Below, piece by piece: positions 17,266-25,399 of a DNA stretch of 64,000 nucleotides (the stretch's first letter is position 1; the number at the start of each line of letters is the position of its first letter). The position numbers were made by a program, and so were the translations under genes. The DNA is taken from positions 1,044 to 65,043 of the forward strand of contig NZ_LMHC01000026.1 of the NCBI RefSeq assembly GCF_001427665.1, in the 5' to 3' direction. Source of the stretch: Caulobacter sp. Root655 (GTDB taxonomy: Bacteria > Pseudomonadota > Alphaproteobacteria > Caulobacterales > Caulobacteraceae). The notes beneath the pieces are model-generated. The model did no database searches and was not told where the DNA came from. It was given only the letters and a program-made list of their open reading frames with translations.

Positions 17266-18012
17266 CTATAGCCCGAGGTTTCGGGGACTACAAGAGGTCA
17301 AAAGCGTGATGCAGGCCTGGGGAACGTCCGGAAACGCATCTATCAACAGATCTCCGCCCAGGGTCTCGACCGGGACCTCGGTGTAGCCGAACGAGACCAG
17401 CAGCACCGGAACGCCGGCCGCCTTGGCGGAAAGGGCGTCGTTGATGCTGTCGCCGACCATGACGGCGCGGGCCGGGTCGCCGCCCACGGCCGCGATGGTG
17501 GCCAGCAGATGGCGCGGGTCGGGCTTGGCGGCCGGGGCGTGGTCGGCGCCGACCACGGCGTCGAAATGTCGCGTCAGGTCCAGGGCGTCAAGCAGGGCCA
17601 CCGACAGGTGAGTCAACTTGTTGGTGCAGACCGCCAGCTTGGCGCCGGCTTGGCGCAGGCCGACCAGGGTTTCGACCACGCCGGGGAAGGGGGCGCTCTC
17701 GTGGGCGATGCGGCCCAGATAGAGGGCGATGAAGCGCTCGACCAGATCCGGGGCGCTTTCGGCGTTCAGCGGCGCGCCGGCGGCGGCGAAGCCGCGCTCC
17801 AGCAACGCCTTGGCCCCGCGCCCAACCATCTTGCGCACGTCGTCGAAGGGCAGGGGCGGCAGGCCCTCTTCGCGCAGGATGATGTTCAGCGAGGCCACCA
17901 GGTCCGGGGCGGTGTCGACCAGGGTGCCGTCGAGGTCGAAGGCGATCGTCGCGCCGTCCAGGATTCCCCGGGGCAAGATGTCGTCCTGCAAGATGTCGTT
18001 CTGGGCATGCAT
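17266..18012 (-). CDS. gph: Phosphoglycolate phosphatase
   Basis: 248 aa HAD hydrolase. Motif I IAFDLDGTLVDTAPDL, motif II VCTNK, the lysine in AAKPDPRHLL and motif IV MVGDSINDALSAKAAG are all present, and the cap domain lies between motifs I and II as in Gph. It hydrolyses 2-phosphoglycolate formed during repair of oxidised DNA ends or by oxygenation reactions. The ATG at 18012 is used because AAAGG stands upstream; a longer frame would overlap glmU, which diverges from 18082. tRNA-Val lies just downstream. Confidence 0.92.
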   Translation of the reverse strand: MHAQNDILQDDILPRGILDGATIAFDLDGTLVDTAPDLVASLNIILREEGLPPLPFDDVRKMVGRGAKALLERGFAAAGAPLNAESAPDLVERFIALYLGRIAHESAPFPGVVETLVGLRQAGAKLAVCTNKLTHLSVALLDALDLTRHFDAVVGADHAPAAKPDPRHLLATIAAVGGDPARAVMVGDSINDALSAKAAGVPVLLVSFGYTEVPVETLGGDLLIDAFPDVPQACITLLTSCSPRNLGL

Positions 18013-18081
18013 GGCTCTGGCCTTTCGGCTAAACGCGCGGCTAATGCAACTTTGGTCCGCCCAACGGGAGTCGCCTAGCCC

Positions 18082-19446
18082 ATGACCAGTCCTTCGCCTC
18101 GCAAGCGCGCGGCCGTCATCCTGGCCGCCGGCCAGGGCACGCGGATGAAGTCGCCGACCCCCAAGGTGCTGCACAGGATCGGCGGCCGGACCCTGCTGGA
18201 CCACGCCATCGACGCCGCCGAGGGGCTGGGCTGCGAGCGCATCGTGGTGGTGGTCGGGGCCCACAGTCCGCAGGTCGGCGAGCACGCCCGCAAGCGCCTG
18301 GGCGAAGGCGCCACCGTGATCCAGGACCCGCCGCTGGGCACCGGCCACGCCGTGCTGGCGGCCCGCGAGGCCCTGGCCGATTTCGACGGCGACGTGGTGG
18401 TCACCTATGCCGACTGCCCGCTACTGACCGCGCCAGTCATCGAGCCGCTGTTCGCCCTGCGGGCCAAGGCAGCCGACGTGGCGGTGCTGGGCTTCGAGGC
18501 CGCCAACCCGACGGGCTACGGCCGGCTGATCATGGCCCCGGGCCATGTGCTGCTGCGCATCGTCGAGGAGAAGGAGGCCGACGAGACGGTCAAGCAGGTC
18601 AAGCAGTGCAATTCCGGTGTGCTGGCCGCCGACCGCGCCACGCTGTTCGACCTGCTGGCCCAGGTCGGCAACGACAACGCCAAGGGCGAATACTACCTGA
18701 CCGACATAGTGGGCCTGGCCCACGACCGCTCGCTGGCCACCCGCGCCGGCTTCGCGCCCGAGGCCGCCGTGCAGGGCGTCAATTCCCAGGCCGAGCTGGC
18801 GGCCGCCGAGGCGGTCTGGCAGTCGGGCCGGCGCCACGCCTTCCTGGTCGAGGGCGTGACCATGCCGGCTCCCGACAGCGTCCACCTGTGCTGGGACACC
18901 CAGCTGGCGGCCGGCGTCACCGTCGAGCCGTTCGTGGTGTTCGGCCCCGGCGTCAGCGTCGCGGCCGGCGCGGTGATCAAGGCGTTCAGCCACCTGGAAG
19001 GCGCGACCGTCGGCGAGGGCGCCCTGATCGGTCCCTACGCCCGCCTGCGGCCGGGCGCCGAGATCGGGGCCGAGGCCCACATCGGCAACTTCGTCGAGGT
19101 CAAGAAGGTCAAGGTCGGCGCGGGCGCCAAGGCCAACCACCTGTCCTATCTGGGCGACGGTTCGGTGGGCCCCAAGGCCAATATCGGGGCCGGGACGATC
19201 TTCTGTAACTATGACGGCTTCGACAAGTTCGAGACCCATGTCGGCGCGGGGGCCTTCATCGGCTCCAACACCGCCCTGGTCGCCCCCGTGCGGGTCGGCG
19301 ACGGGGCGATGACCGGTTCTGGGTCGGTGATCACCAAGGACGTCGCCGCCGGGGCCCTGGCCCTGTCGCGCGCGCCACAGAGCGACAAGCCGGGCTGGGC
19401 GGAGCGGTTCCGCACCATGAAGCTGGCGAAGAAGGAAAAGAAATGA
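18082..19446 (+). CDS. glmU: Bifunctional GlmU: GlcN-1-P acetyltransferase / GlcNAc-1-P uridyltransferase
   Basis: 454 aa, usual length. N-terminal pyrophosphorylase domain with VILAAGQGTRMKSPTPKVLH (lysine contact in the last part), GTGHAV and YADCPLL; linker; C-terminal left-handed beta-helix of hexapeptides (GVSVAAGAVIKAFSHLEG, IGPYARLRPGAEIGAEAHIG, NFVEVKKVKVGAGAKANHLS) with the acetyl-CoA site region. Makes UDP-GlcNAc for peptidoglycan and lipopolysaccharide. Ends in ATGA overlap with rpiA, starting a four-gene unit. Confidence 0.97.
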   Translation: MTSPSPRKRAAVILAAGQGTRMKSPTPKVLHRIGGRTLLDHAIDAAEGLGCERIVVVVGAHSPQVGEHARKRLGEGATVIQDPPLGTGHAVLAAREALADFDGDVVVTYADCPLLTAPVIEPLFALRAKAADVAVLGFEAANPTGYGRLIMAPGHVLLRIVEEKEADETVKQVKQCNSGVLAADRATLFDLLAQVGNDNAKGEYYLTDIVGLAHDRSLATRAGFAPEAAVQGVNSQAELAAAEAVWQSGRRHAFLVEGVTMPAPDSVHLCWDTQLAAGVTVEPFVVFGPGVSVAAGAVIKAFSHLEGATVGEGALIGPYARLRPGAEIGAEAHIGNFVEVKKVKVGAGAKANHLSYLGDGSVGPKANIGAGTIFCNYDGFDKFETHVGAGAFIGSNTALVAPVRVGDGAMTGSGSVITKDVAAGALALSRAPQSDKPGWAERFRTMKLAKKEKK

Positions 19447-20123
19447 GCGCCGACGATCAGAAGCGGATTTCGGGTGAGGCGGCGGCGCAGCTCGTCGAGA
19501 ACGGCATGGTCGTGGGCCTGGGCACCGGCTCGACGGCGGCCTGGTTCGTCAAGGCCCTGGCGGCACGCAAGCTCGACATCCGCGGCGTGCCGACCTCGGA
19601 GGCCACCGCCAACCTGGCCCGCGAGCTGGGCATCCCGCTGGCGGCCCTGGACGACGTCAAGAGCATCGACCTGACGGTCGACGGAGCCGACGAGATCGGT
19701 CCGGGCCTGTCCCTGATCAAGGGCGGCGGCGCGGCCCTGCTGCGCGAGAAGCTGGTCTGGGAGGCCTCCAAGCGCTGCGTGGTCATCGCCGACGCCGCCA
19801 AGCACGTGACGGCCCTGGGCAAGTTCCCGCTGCCGATCGAGGTGGTGCGCTTCGGCCATGTCCACACCGGCCAGCGCCTGGCCGACATCGCCGCCGAGTT
19901 CGACCTGCTGCCGCCGCGCCTGCGCATGGCCGAGCGCGGCGTGGTGGTCACCGACGGCGGCAATGTGATCTACGACATGGCGGCCGGGGTGATCGCCGAG
20001 CCCGCCGCGCTGGCCGCCGCCCTGAAGGCGGTGACCGGCGTCGTCGACCACGGCCTGTTCCTCGACCTGGCCGACGAGGCTCTGCTGGGCACCGACCAAG
20101 GGGTGGTCAAGCTCGTTCCCTAG
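19443..20123 (+). CDS. rpiA: Ribose-5-phosphate isomerase A
   Basis: 226 aa. Signature stretches GLGTGSTAAWF, TVDGADEIGPGL, KGGGAALLREK and TDGGNVIYDM correspond to the phosphate loop, catalytic aspartate region, lysine loop and C-terminal substrate contact of RpiA. Interconverts ribose-5-phosphate and ribulose-5-phosphate in the pentose phosphate pathway. Start overlaps the glmU stop by four bases. Confidence 0.96.
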   Translation: MSADDQKRISGEAAAQLVENGMVVGLGTGSTAAWFVKALAARKLDIRGVPTSEATANLARELGIPLAALDDVKSIDLTVDGADEIGPGLSLIKGGGAALLREKLVWEASKRCVVIADAAKHVTALGKFPLPIEVVRFGHVHTGQRLADIAAEFDLLPPRLRMAERGVVVTDGGNVIYDMAAGVIAEPAALAAALKAVTGVVDHGLFLDLADEALLGTDQGVVKLVP

Positions 20124-20200
20124 TCCCATATCCTCCGTCTTCCGGCCGCGTGGCTTCGCCGCGCGGCCGACCCGACACAGTGACCTCCGGAGCGCCCGCG

Positions 20201-21592
20201 ATGGCTGAGTACGACTTCGACCTCTTCGTGATCGGCGCCGGTTCGGGCGGCGTGCGGGCCGCGCGCCTGGCCGCGATGAGCGGCGCCAAGGTCGCCGTGG
20301 CCGAGGAGTACCGGGTCGGCGGCACCTGCGTGATCCGCGGCTGCGTGCCCAAGAAGTTCATGGTCTATGCCAGCGAGGTCACCAGCCAGCTGAAGACCGC
20401 CAAGGGCTACGGCTGGACGATCAATGGCGCGACGTTCGACTGGAAGGCCTTCCTGCACGACAAGGACGTCGAGATCGCCCGCCTGTCGGGAATCTATGTC
20501 ACCAACCTGCAGAAGGCCGGCGCGCACCTGCTGCACGGCCGGGCCCAGATCGTCGACAAGCACACCGTCGAGGTGTTGCCCAAGGAAGGGAGCAAGGACG
20601 CCGGCCGTTACACGGCCCGCAAGATCCTGGTGGCCACCGGCGGCCGGCCCTGGCGTCCCGACTTCCCCGGCGCCGAGCTGGGGATCACCTCGGACGAGGC
20701 CTTCCACCTGCCCACCCTGCCCAAGCGGGTGATGGTGGTGGGCGGCGGCTATATCGCCGTGGAGTTCGCCAGCATCTTCAACGGCCTGGGCGTGCAGACC
20801 ACGCTGCTCTATCGCGGGGCCAACATCCTGCGCGGCTTCGACGACGACGTGCGCTCGCACCTGGCCGACGAGCTGGAAAAGCGCGGGATCAAGGTGGTGC
20901 TGGGCTGCGCCCACAAGAGCATCGAGCAGACGCCGGATGGCCTGCTGAGCACGCTGAACAACGACCTGACGTTCGAGACCGACGCGGTGATGTTCGCTAC
21001 CGGCCGCGACCCCTATGTCGAGGGCCTGGGCCTGGACAAGGTGGGGGTGAAGCTGAACGACCGCGGCGCGATCGTCGTCGATGACCACTCCAGGACGACC
21101 GCCGACAACATCTGGGCGGTGGGCGACGTCACCGACCGCATCAACCTGACCCCGGTGGCGATCCGCGAAGGCGCGGCCTTCGCCCAGACCGAGTTCTACG
21201 ACAACCCCACGACCTTCGACCACGACATGGTGGCCTCGGCCGTGTTCTCGCAGCCGCCGGTCGGCACGGTGGGGATGACCGAGGCCCAAGCGCGCCACGC
21301 GTTCGGCAAGGTCGACATCTACCGCGCTGTGTTCCGGCCGATGAAGGTGACCTTCTATGGCGGCCAGGACCGCTGCCTGATCAAGCTGGTGGTCAAGCAG
21401 GACGACGAGAAGGTGGTCGGCGTGCACGTGGTCGGGCCGGACTCGCCGGAGATCATCCAGATGGCCGCCATCGCCGTGAAGATGGGCGTGACCAAGAGCC
21501 AGTGGGATTCCACCTGCGCCGTCCACCCGACCCTGGCCGAGGAACTGGTGACGATGCGCGAGAAATACCTGCCGCCGGAAATGGGCGCATGA
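20201..21592 (+). CDS. gor: Glutathione-disulfide reductase
   Basis: 463 aa flavoprotein. FAD-binding IGAGSGGVRAARLAA at 11-25, redox disulfide GTCVIRGCVP (C43, C48), NADP-binding GGGYIAVEFASIF, second FAD motif AVGDVTDRINLTPVAIREG and the C-terminal catalytic His/Glu in CAVHPTLAEE. This arrangement distinguishes Gor from dihydrolipoamide dehydrogenase. Regenerates GSH with NADPH. Start chosen at ATG 20201 with GGAG nine bases upstream; a longer frame from 20150 is not protein-like. The stop overlaps the next gene (ATGA). Confidence 0.96.
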   Translation: MAEYDFDLFVIGAGSGGVRAARLAAMSGAKVAVAEEYRVGGTCVIRGCVPKKFMVYASEVTSQLKTAKGYGWTINGATFDWKAFLHDKDVEIARLSGIYVTNLQKAGAHLLHGRAQIVDKHTVEVLPKEGSKDAGRYTARKILVATGGRPWRPDFPGAELGITSDEAFHLPTLPKRVMVVGGGYIAVEFASIFNGLGVQTTLLYRGANILRGFDDDVRSHLADELEKRGIKVVLGCAHKSIEQTPDGLLSTLNNDLTFETDAVMFATGRDPYVEGLGLDKVGVKLNDRGAIVVDDHSRTTADNIWAVGDVTDRINLTPVAIREGAAFAQTEFYDNPTTFDHDMVASAVFSQPPVGTVGMTEAQARHAFGKVDIYRAVFRPMKVTFYGGQDRCLIKLVVKQDDEKVVGVHVVGPDSPEIIQMAAIAVKMGVTKSQWDSTCAVHPTLAEELVTMREKYLPPEMGA

Positions 21593-22845
21593 CCGCGTCC
21601 GTGACCGTGGACGGCGTCGCGCCGCGCCGCACGCCCTGGCTGGGCGGGGTCGCGATCTTCCTGGTCGTGATGACGCCGCTGCTGGCCTATCTGGCCCCGC
21701 TGGGCTTCGCGCCGCTGATGGCCCTGGTCGGCCTGCTGGCGCTGCCCGGCCTGCGGCTGACCCGCGCTGCCGCGCCGCCGCTGCTGATCCTGCTGGCCCT
21801 GGCCCTGTGGGCCCTGGTCAGCATGACCTGGAGTCCGGCGGCGATCGATCCAGCCACGCTGAAGGACTACGGCGACATCGAGAAGCTGACCGCCGTCAAG
21901 CTGGTGTTGCAACTGGCGACCTACGGCGCGGCCGCGGTGGCGCTGCGCGGTCTGTCGGAGGCATGGGCCGGCCGCGCCGGTATGATCCTGGCCTATGCGA
22001 TGGTGGGGCTGGCCGTCCTGGTGACGATCGACGCCGCCACCGGCGCGCCGATCTATCAAGCCCTGCACGCGGTGACCGGCGAGCCGATCCGCCCCGACGT
22101 GGCCTTGGTCAAGGTCTCGCTGGCGACCTACGCCCTGGCGCTGCTGTTCTGGCCGGTCTCACTGATCCTGTCGCGCCGACACGCGCCGCGCGCCATCCTG
22201 CTGCTGGTGGTCGGGACCGTGGTCACCTCCAAGCTCGTCAGCTCCGACGCCTGCCTCGTGGCCCTGGCGGCGGGCGGATTGGCCTGGTTGCTGGTGCGTT
22301 ACGCGGGTCGGACCGGCGCCAAGGTGCTGGTGGTTCTGGTGGCCGCGCCGTTCGTGCTGGCCCCGCTGGCCGTGTTGGCGGGCGTCGAGACCGGCGTCAT
22401 CGCCTGGCTGCACAAGCTGGTCCCGGCCTCGTGGGACGCCCGGCTCAACATCTGGACCTTCGCCGCCGACCACGTCCAGACCCACCCGTTCCGCGGCTGG
22501 GGCCTGGACGCCAGCCGGACCTTCGGCATGGCCATCCCGCTGCACACCCACAACGCCCAGCTTCAGCTGTGGCTGGAGCTGGGCGCCGTCGGCGCGGCCC
22601 TGGCGGGGGTGTTCTTCTGCTGGCTGGCCTATGGGGTGGTGCGGATCAGCGAGCGTTCGCGCGGCGAGGCGGCGATGGCCGCTGGCGCGCTGGTCAGCTA
22701 CCTGGTGATCGGGGCGCTGAGCTTCGGTGTCTGGCAGGAATGGTGGCTGGGCCTGGGCGCCCTGACGCTGATCGCTTGCGATCTGGTGCGCCGGATGGGC
22801 GCGCCGGACGAGGGCGACTGGGATGAACTTACCCCGCTGGCGTGA
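21589..22845 (+). CDS. O-antigen ligase-like membrane protein
   Basis: 418 aa with about 10-12 hydrophobic segments and a larger periplasmic loop (around residues 280-325) that contains RLNIWTFAADHVQTHPFRGWG and HTHNAQLQLWLELG, the conserved H/N-rich pattern of the Wzy_C/O-antigen ligase family. Such enzymes transfer or polymerise undecaprenyl-linked glycans. Start is the ATG overlapping the gor stop. Whether it is a ligase for LPS, an O-antigen or exopolysaccharide polymerase, or a protein glycosylase cannot be told from sequence; linkage to glmU fits envelope glycan synthesis. Confidence 0.85.
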   Translation: MTASVTVDGVAPRRTPWLGGVAIFLVVMTPLLAYLAPLGFAPLMALVGLLALPGLRLTRAAAPPLLILLALALWALVSMTWSPAAIDPATLKDYGDIEKLTAVKLVLQLATYGAAAVALRGLSEAWAGRAGMILAYAMVGLAVLVTIDAATGAPIYQALHAVTGEPIRPDVALVKVSLATYALALLFWPVSLILSRRHAPRAILLLVVGTVVTSKLVSSDACLVALAAGGLAWLLVRYAGRTGAKVLVVLVAAPFVLAPLAVLAGVETGVIAWLHKLVPASWDARLNIWTFAADHVQTHPFRGWGLDASRTFGMAIPLHTHNAQLQLWLELGAVGAALAGVFFCWLAYGVVRISERSRGEAAMAAGALVSYLVIGALSFGVWQEWWLGLGALTLIACDLVRRMGAPDEGDWDELTPLA

Positions 22846-22929
22846 ATTTGACCGGCGCGTCGCAATGATTTTGCCTTTTGATCCCGGTTAAGATAGAAAC
22901 CGCTCCTTTTTGAAAAGTTCGAGACCGCC

Positions 22930-24309
22930 ATGACCAGCCGCTGGACCCCGTCGTCGTGGAGAGCAATGCCTGCGAAACACGTCCCGACCGACTATCCGGA
23001 CGCGGGCGCGGTCACGCGCGTGGAGCAGACCCTTCGCCAAATGCCGCCCCTGGTGTTCGCCGGTGAGGCGCGCCGCCTGAAGTCCCTGCTCGGCGACGTG
23101 GCCGAGGGCCGCGCCTTTCTGCTGCAGGGCGGCGACTGCGCCGAGAGCTTCAAGGAATTCCACGCCGACAACATCCGCGACACCTTCCGCCTGATCCTGC
23201 AGATGGCGGTGGTGCTGACCTTCGCCGGCGGCAAGCCGGTGGTGAAGCTGGGCCGCATCGCCGGCCAGTTCGCCAAGCCGCGCTCGGAGCCGATCGAGAC
23301 GATCGACGGCGTGACCCTGCCGTCCTACCGCGGCGACAACATCAACGGCATGGACTTCACCGCCGAGGAGCGCATTCCCGATCCGGACCGCTTGCTGAAG
23401 GCCTACGGCCAGTCGGCGGCGACCCTGAACCTGCTGCGCGCCTTCGCCAGCGGCGGCTATGCCGACCTGCACAACATCCATCGCTGGACCCTGGGCTTCG
23501 TGGGCGACAGCCCGCAGGGCGCGCGATACCGCGAACTCTCCGACAAGATCAGCGAAAGCCTGACCTTCATGGCGGCGATCGGCGTCACGCCGGAAAGCCA
23601 CCCGGGCATGCACCAGGTGGAGTTCTTCACCAGCCACGAGGCCCTGCTGCTGGGCTTCGAGGAAGCCATGACCCGCGTCGATTCCACCTCGGGCGACTGG
23701 TACGACACCAGCGCCCACCTGCTGTGGATCGGCGAGCGCACCCGCCAGCTGGACGGCGCCCACATCGAGTTCATGCGCGGCGTGAAGAACCCGATCGGCC
23801 TGAAATGCGGCCCGACCATGGAGGGCGACGACCTGCTGCGGCTGATCGACGTGCTCAACCCGCACAACGAGCCGGGCCGCCTGACCCTGTACGGCCGCTT
23901 CGGCTCGGACAAGATCGCCGACCGCCTGCCGCGCCTGATGAAGGCCACCAAGGCCGCCGGCCGCTCGGTGGTCTGGGCCACCGACCCGATGCACGGCAAC
24001 ACGCTGAAGGCCTCGACCGGCTACAAGACCCGGCCGTTCGACCGCATCCTCTCGGAGGTGAAGTCGTTCGTCGAGATCGCCAACGCCGAGGGCGTCCACC
24101 CGGGCGGCGTGCATCTGGAAATGACCGGCCAGAACGTCACCGAGTGCCTGGGCGGCGCGCGGGCGGTGTCGGAAGGCGATCTCGCCGACCGCTACCACAC
24201 CCATTGCGACCCGCGCTTGAACGGTGAACAGGCGCTGGAGCTGGCCTTCCTGGTGGCCGAAAAGCTGAAGTCGGCGCGCGACGACCAGCGGCGGCTGGCC
24301 GCCGGATAA
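22930..24309 (+). CDS. aroG: Class II 3-deoxy-D-arabino-heptulosonate-7-phosphate synthase
   Basis: 459 aa. Class II (plant-type) features: LLQGGDCAESFKEF, VKLGRIAGQFAKPRSEP, YRGDNINGMDF, VEFFTSHEALLLGFEE, DPMHGNT and GGVHLEMTGQNVTECLGG, with the metal-binding Cys (GGDCAE), His and Glu visible. Condenses erythrose-4-phosphate and PEP, the first step of aromatic amino-acid synthesis. Gene symbol follows common alphaproteobacterial use and is not certain. Preceded by an 84-base gap with an AT-rich stretch that may hold its promoter. Confidence 0.95.
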   Translation: MTSRWTPSSWRAMPAKHVPTDYPDAGAVTRVEQTLRQMPPLVFAGEARRLKSLLGDVAEGRAFLLQGGDCAESFKEFHADNIRDTFRLILQMAVVLTFAGGKPVVKLGRIAGQFAKPRSEPIETIDGVTLPSYRGDNINGMDFTAEERIPDPDRLLKAYGQSAATLNLLRAFASGGYADLHNIHRWTLGFVGDSPQGARYRELSDKISESLTFMAAIGVTPESHPGMHQVEFFTSHEALLLGFEEAMTRVDSTSGDWYDTSAHLLWIGERTRQLDGAHIEFMRGVKNPIGLKCGPTMEGDDLLRLIDVLNPHNEPGRLTLYGRFGSDKIADRLPRLMKATKAAGRSVVWATDPMHGNTLKASTGYKTRPFDRILSEVKSFVEIANAEGVHPGGVHLEMTGQNVTECLGGARAVSEGDLADRYHTHCDPRLNGEQALELAFLVAEKLKSARDDQRRLAAG

Positions 24310-24350
24310 CGCGGGTCTTCGAAGCGCTGGCGGAGCTGTTCGGCGGGGTA

Positions 24351-24377
24351 TAGCCTCCTTCCTTGGAAGGAAGGCTA
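24351..24377 (+). promoter_or_regulatory. Hairpin that contains the ribosome binding site of the next gene
   Basis: TAGCCTCCTTCC pairs with GGAAGGAAGGCTA (one bulge), and the AAGGAAGG in the right arm is the ribosome site for the GTG start at 24382. In the folded state translation initiation would be hidden, so it may act as a thermosensor-like or translation-controlled element; equally it may be chance. Confidence 0.45.
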
Positions 24378-24381
24378 TGCC

Positions 24382-25353
24382 GTGGACAGTCTCGCGATCT
24401 CCCGGCGGCGGATAGCCGCCACGCTCGCCCTGGCGCTGGGTTCCGTGCTTTCGGCTCCGGCGTTCGCCATCGACGCGTTCGGAGCGGATACGCCCGGTCT
24501 TCCCGACGAACAGCTCACTGAACCCACCAGGCCGCTCGGCGCCGCGCGTCGACTGACGGTGCAGGTCAGGATCAACGACTCCGGTCCCTATCCCTTCCTC
24601 ATCGACACCGGCGCCAACAGTTCGGTGATCTCCAAGGACCTGGCGACGAGCCTCGACTTGCCGTCGCGGGGCCAGGCCAACCTGCACAGCATCGCGGGGG
24701 TCGAACTGGTCGACACGGTGGTCGTCAATGACGTCAGCGTGGGCCGGCGCACGCGGCGCGGGCTGATCATGTCGGTGCTCCCCAGCCGATACATCCAGGC
24801 GGCGGGTATCCTCGGCCTCGACTGGCTTGGATCGCAGGGATTGATCCTCGACTTCGCCCGCAACCAGATGCGGCTGGGCTCGATCTCTCCGATGAGCAAC
24901 GCGCTCTCTGTCACCGTGCCCGTGAAAACCAGACGCAGCGGCCTGCACCTGATCGACGCCAGCGTGTCCGGGGCGCGGGTCCTGGCCTTCCTCGACACCG
25001 GCTCGACCACCACGGTGGGCAACACCGCCCTGATGCATCAGGCGATGCGGCGCCGGGCGGTGAGCCGCGATTGGGCCGATATCACCCTGCTGAGCCTGAC
25101 CGGCCAAACGTTCCAGGGACGGCTGGCGGCGCTCAAGTCCGTCGAGCTGGGGAACCTCAAGCTGGGCAACGTGCCGGTGGTGTTCGGTCCCGTCCACACC
25201 TTCGAGTACTGGGGATTGGTCGACCAGCCGGCGATCCTCATCGGAACCGACGTCCTCAACAGTTTTGAAACGGTGGCGCTCGATTTCACCCGGGGGCAGG
25301 TGCATTTCAAATTGCTCTCGTCTTCGACAAGCCGGGACGCCACCACGTCTTGA
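24382..25353 (+). CDS. Retropepsin-like aspartyl protease family protein, exported
   Basis: 323 aa. Signal peptide (ISRRRIAATLALALG, cleavage near APAFA). Two aspartyl-protease half sites: FLIDTGANSSVIS (DTG 75-77) and LAFLDTGSTTTVGN (DTG 205-207), with ILGLDWLG and ILIGTDVLNSFETV as the matching hydrophobic-hydrophobic-Gly motifs. The single chain therefore looks like a fused dimer of retropepsin folds, as in clan AA bacterial proteins. Start is a GTG with AAGGAAGG eight bases before it. Substrate and true peptidase activity unknown. Confidence 0.85.
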   Translation: MDSLAISRRRIAATLALALGSVLSAPAFAIDAFGADTPGLPDEQLTEPTRPLGAARRLTVQVRINDSGPYPFLIDTGANSSVISKDLATSLDLPSRGQANLHSIAGVELVDTVVVNDVSVGRRTRRGLIMSVLPSRYIQAAGILGLDWLGSQGLILDFARNQMRLGSISPMSNALSVTVPVKTRRSGLHLIDASVSGARVLAFLDTGSTTTVGNTALMHQAMRRRAVSRDWADITLLSLTGQTFQGRLAALKSVELGNLKLGNVPVVFGPVHTFEYWGLVDQPAILIGTDVLNSFETVALDFTRGQVHFKLLSSSTSRDATTS

Positions 25354-25399
25354 CCGGCCGCTCGCCGCTCTCCAATGGTTGTTTGAACGGAGTGCGTCG

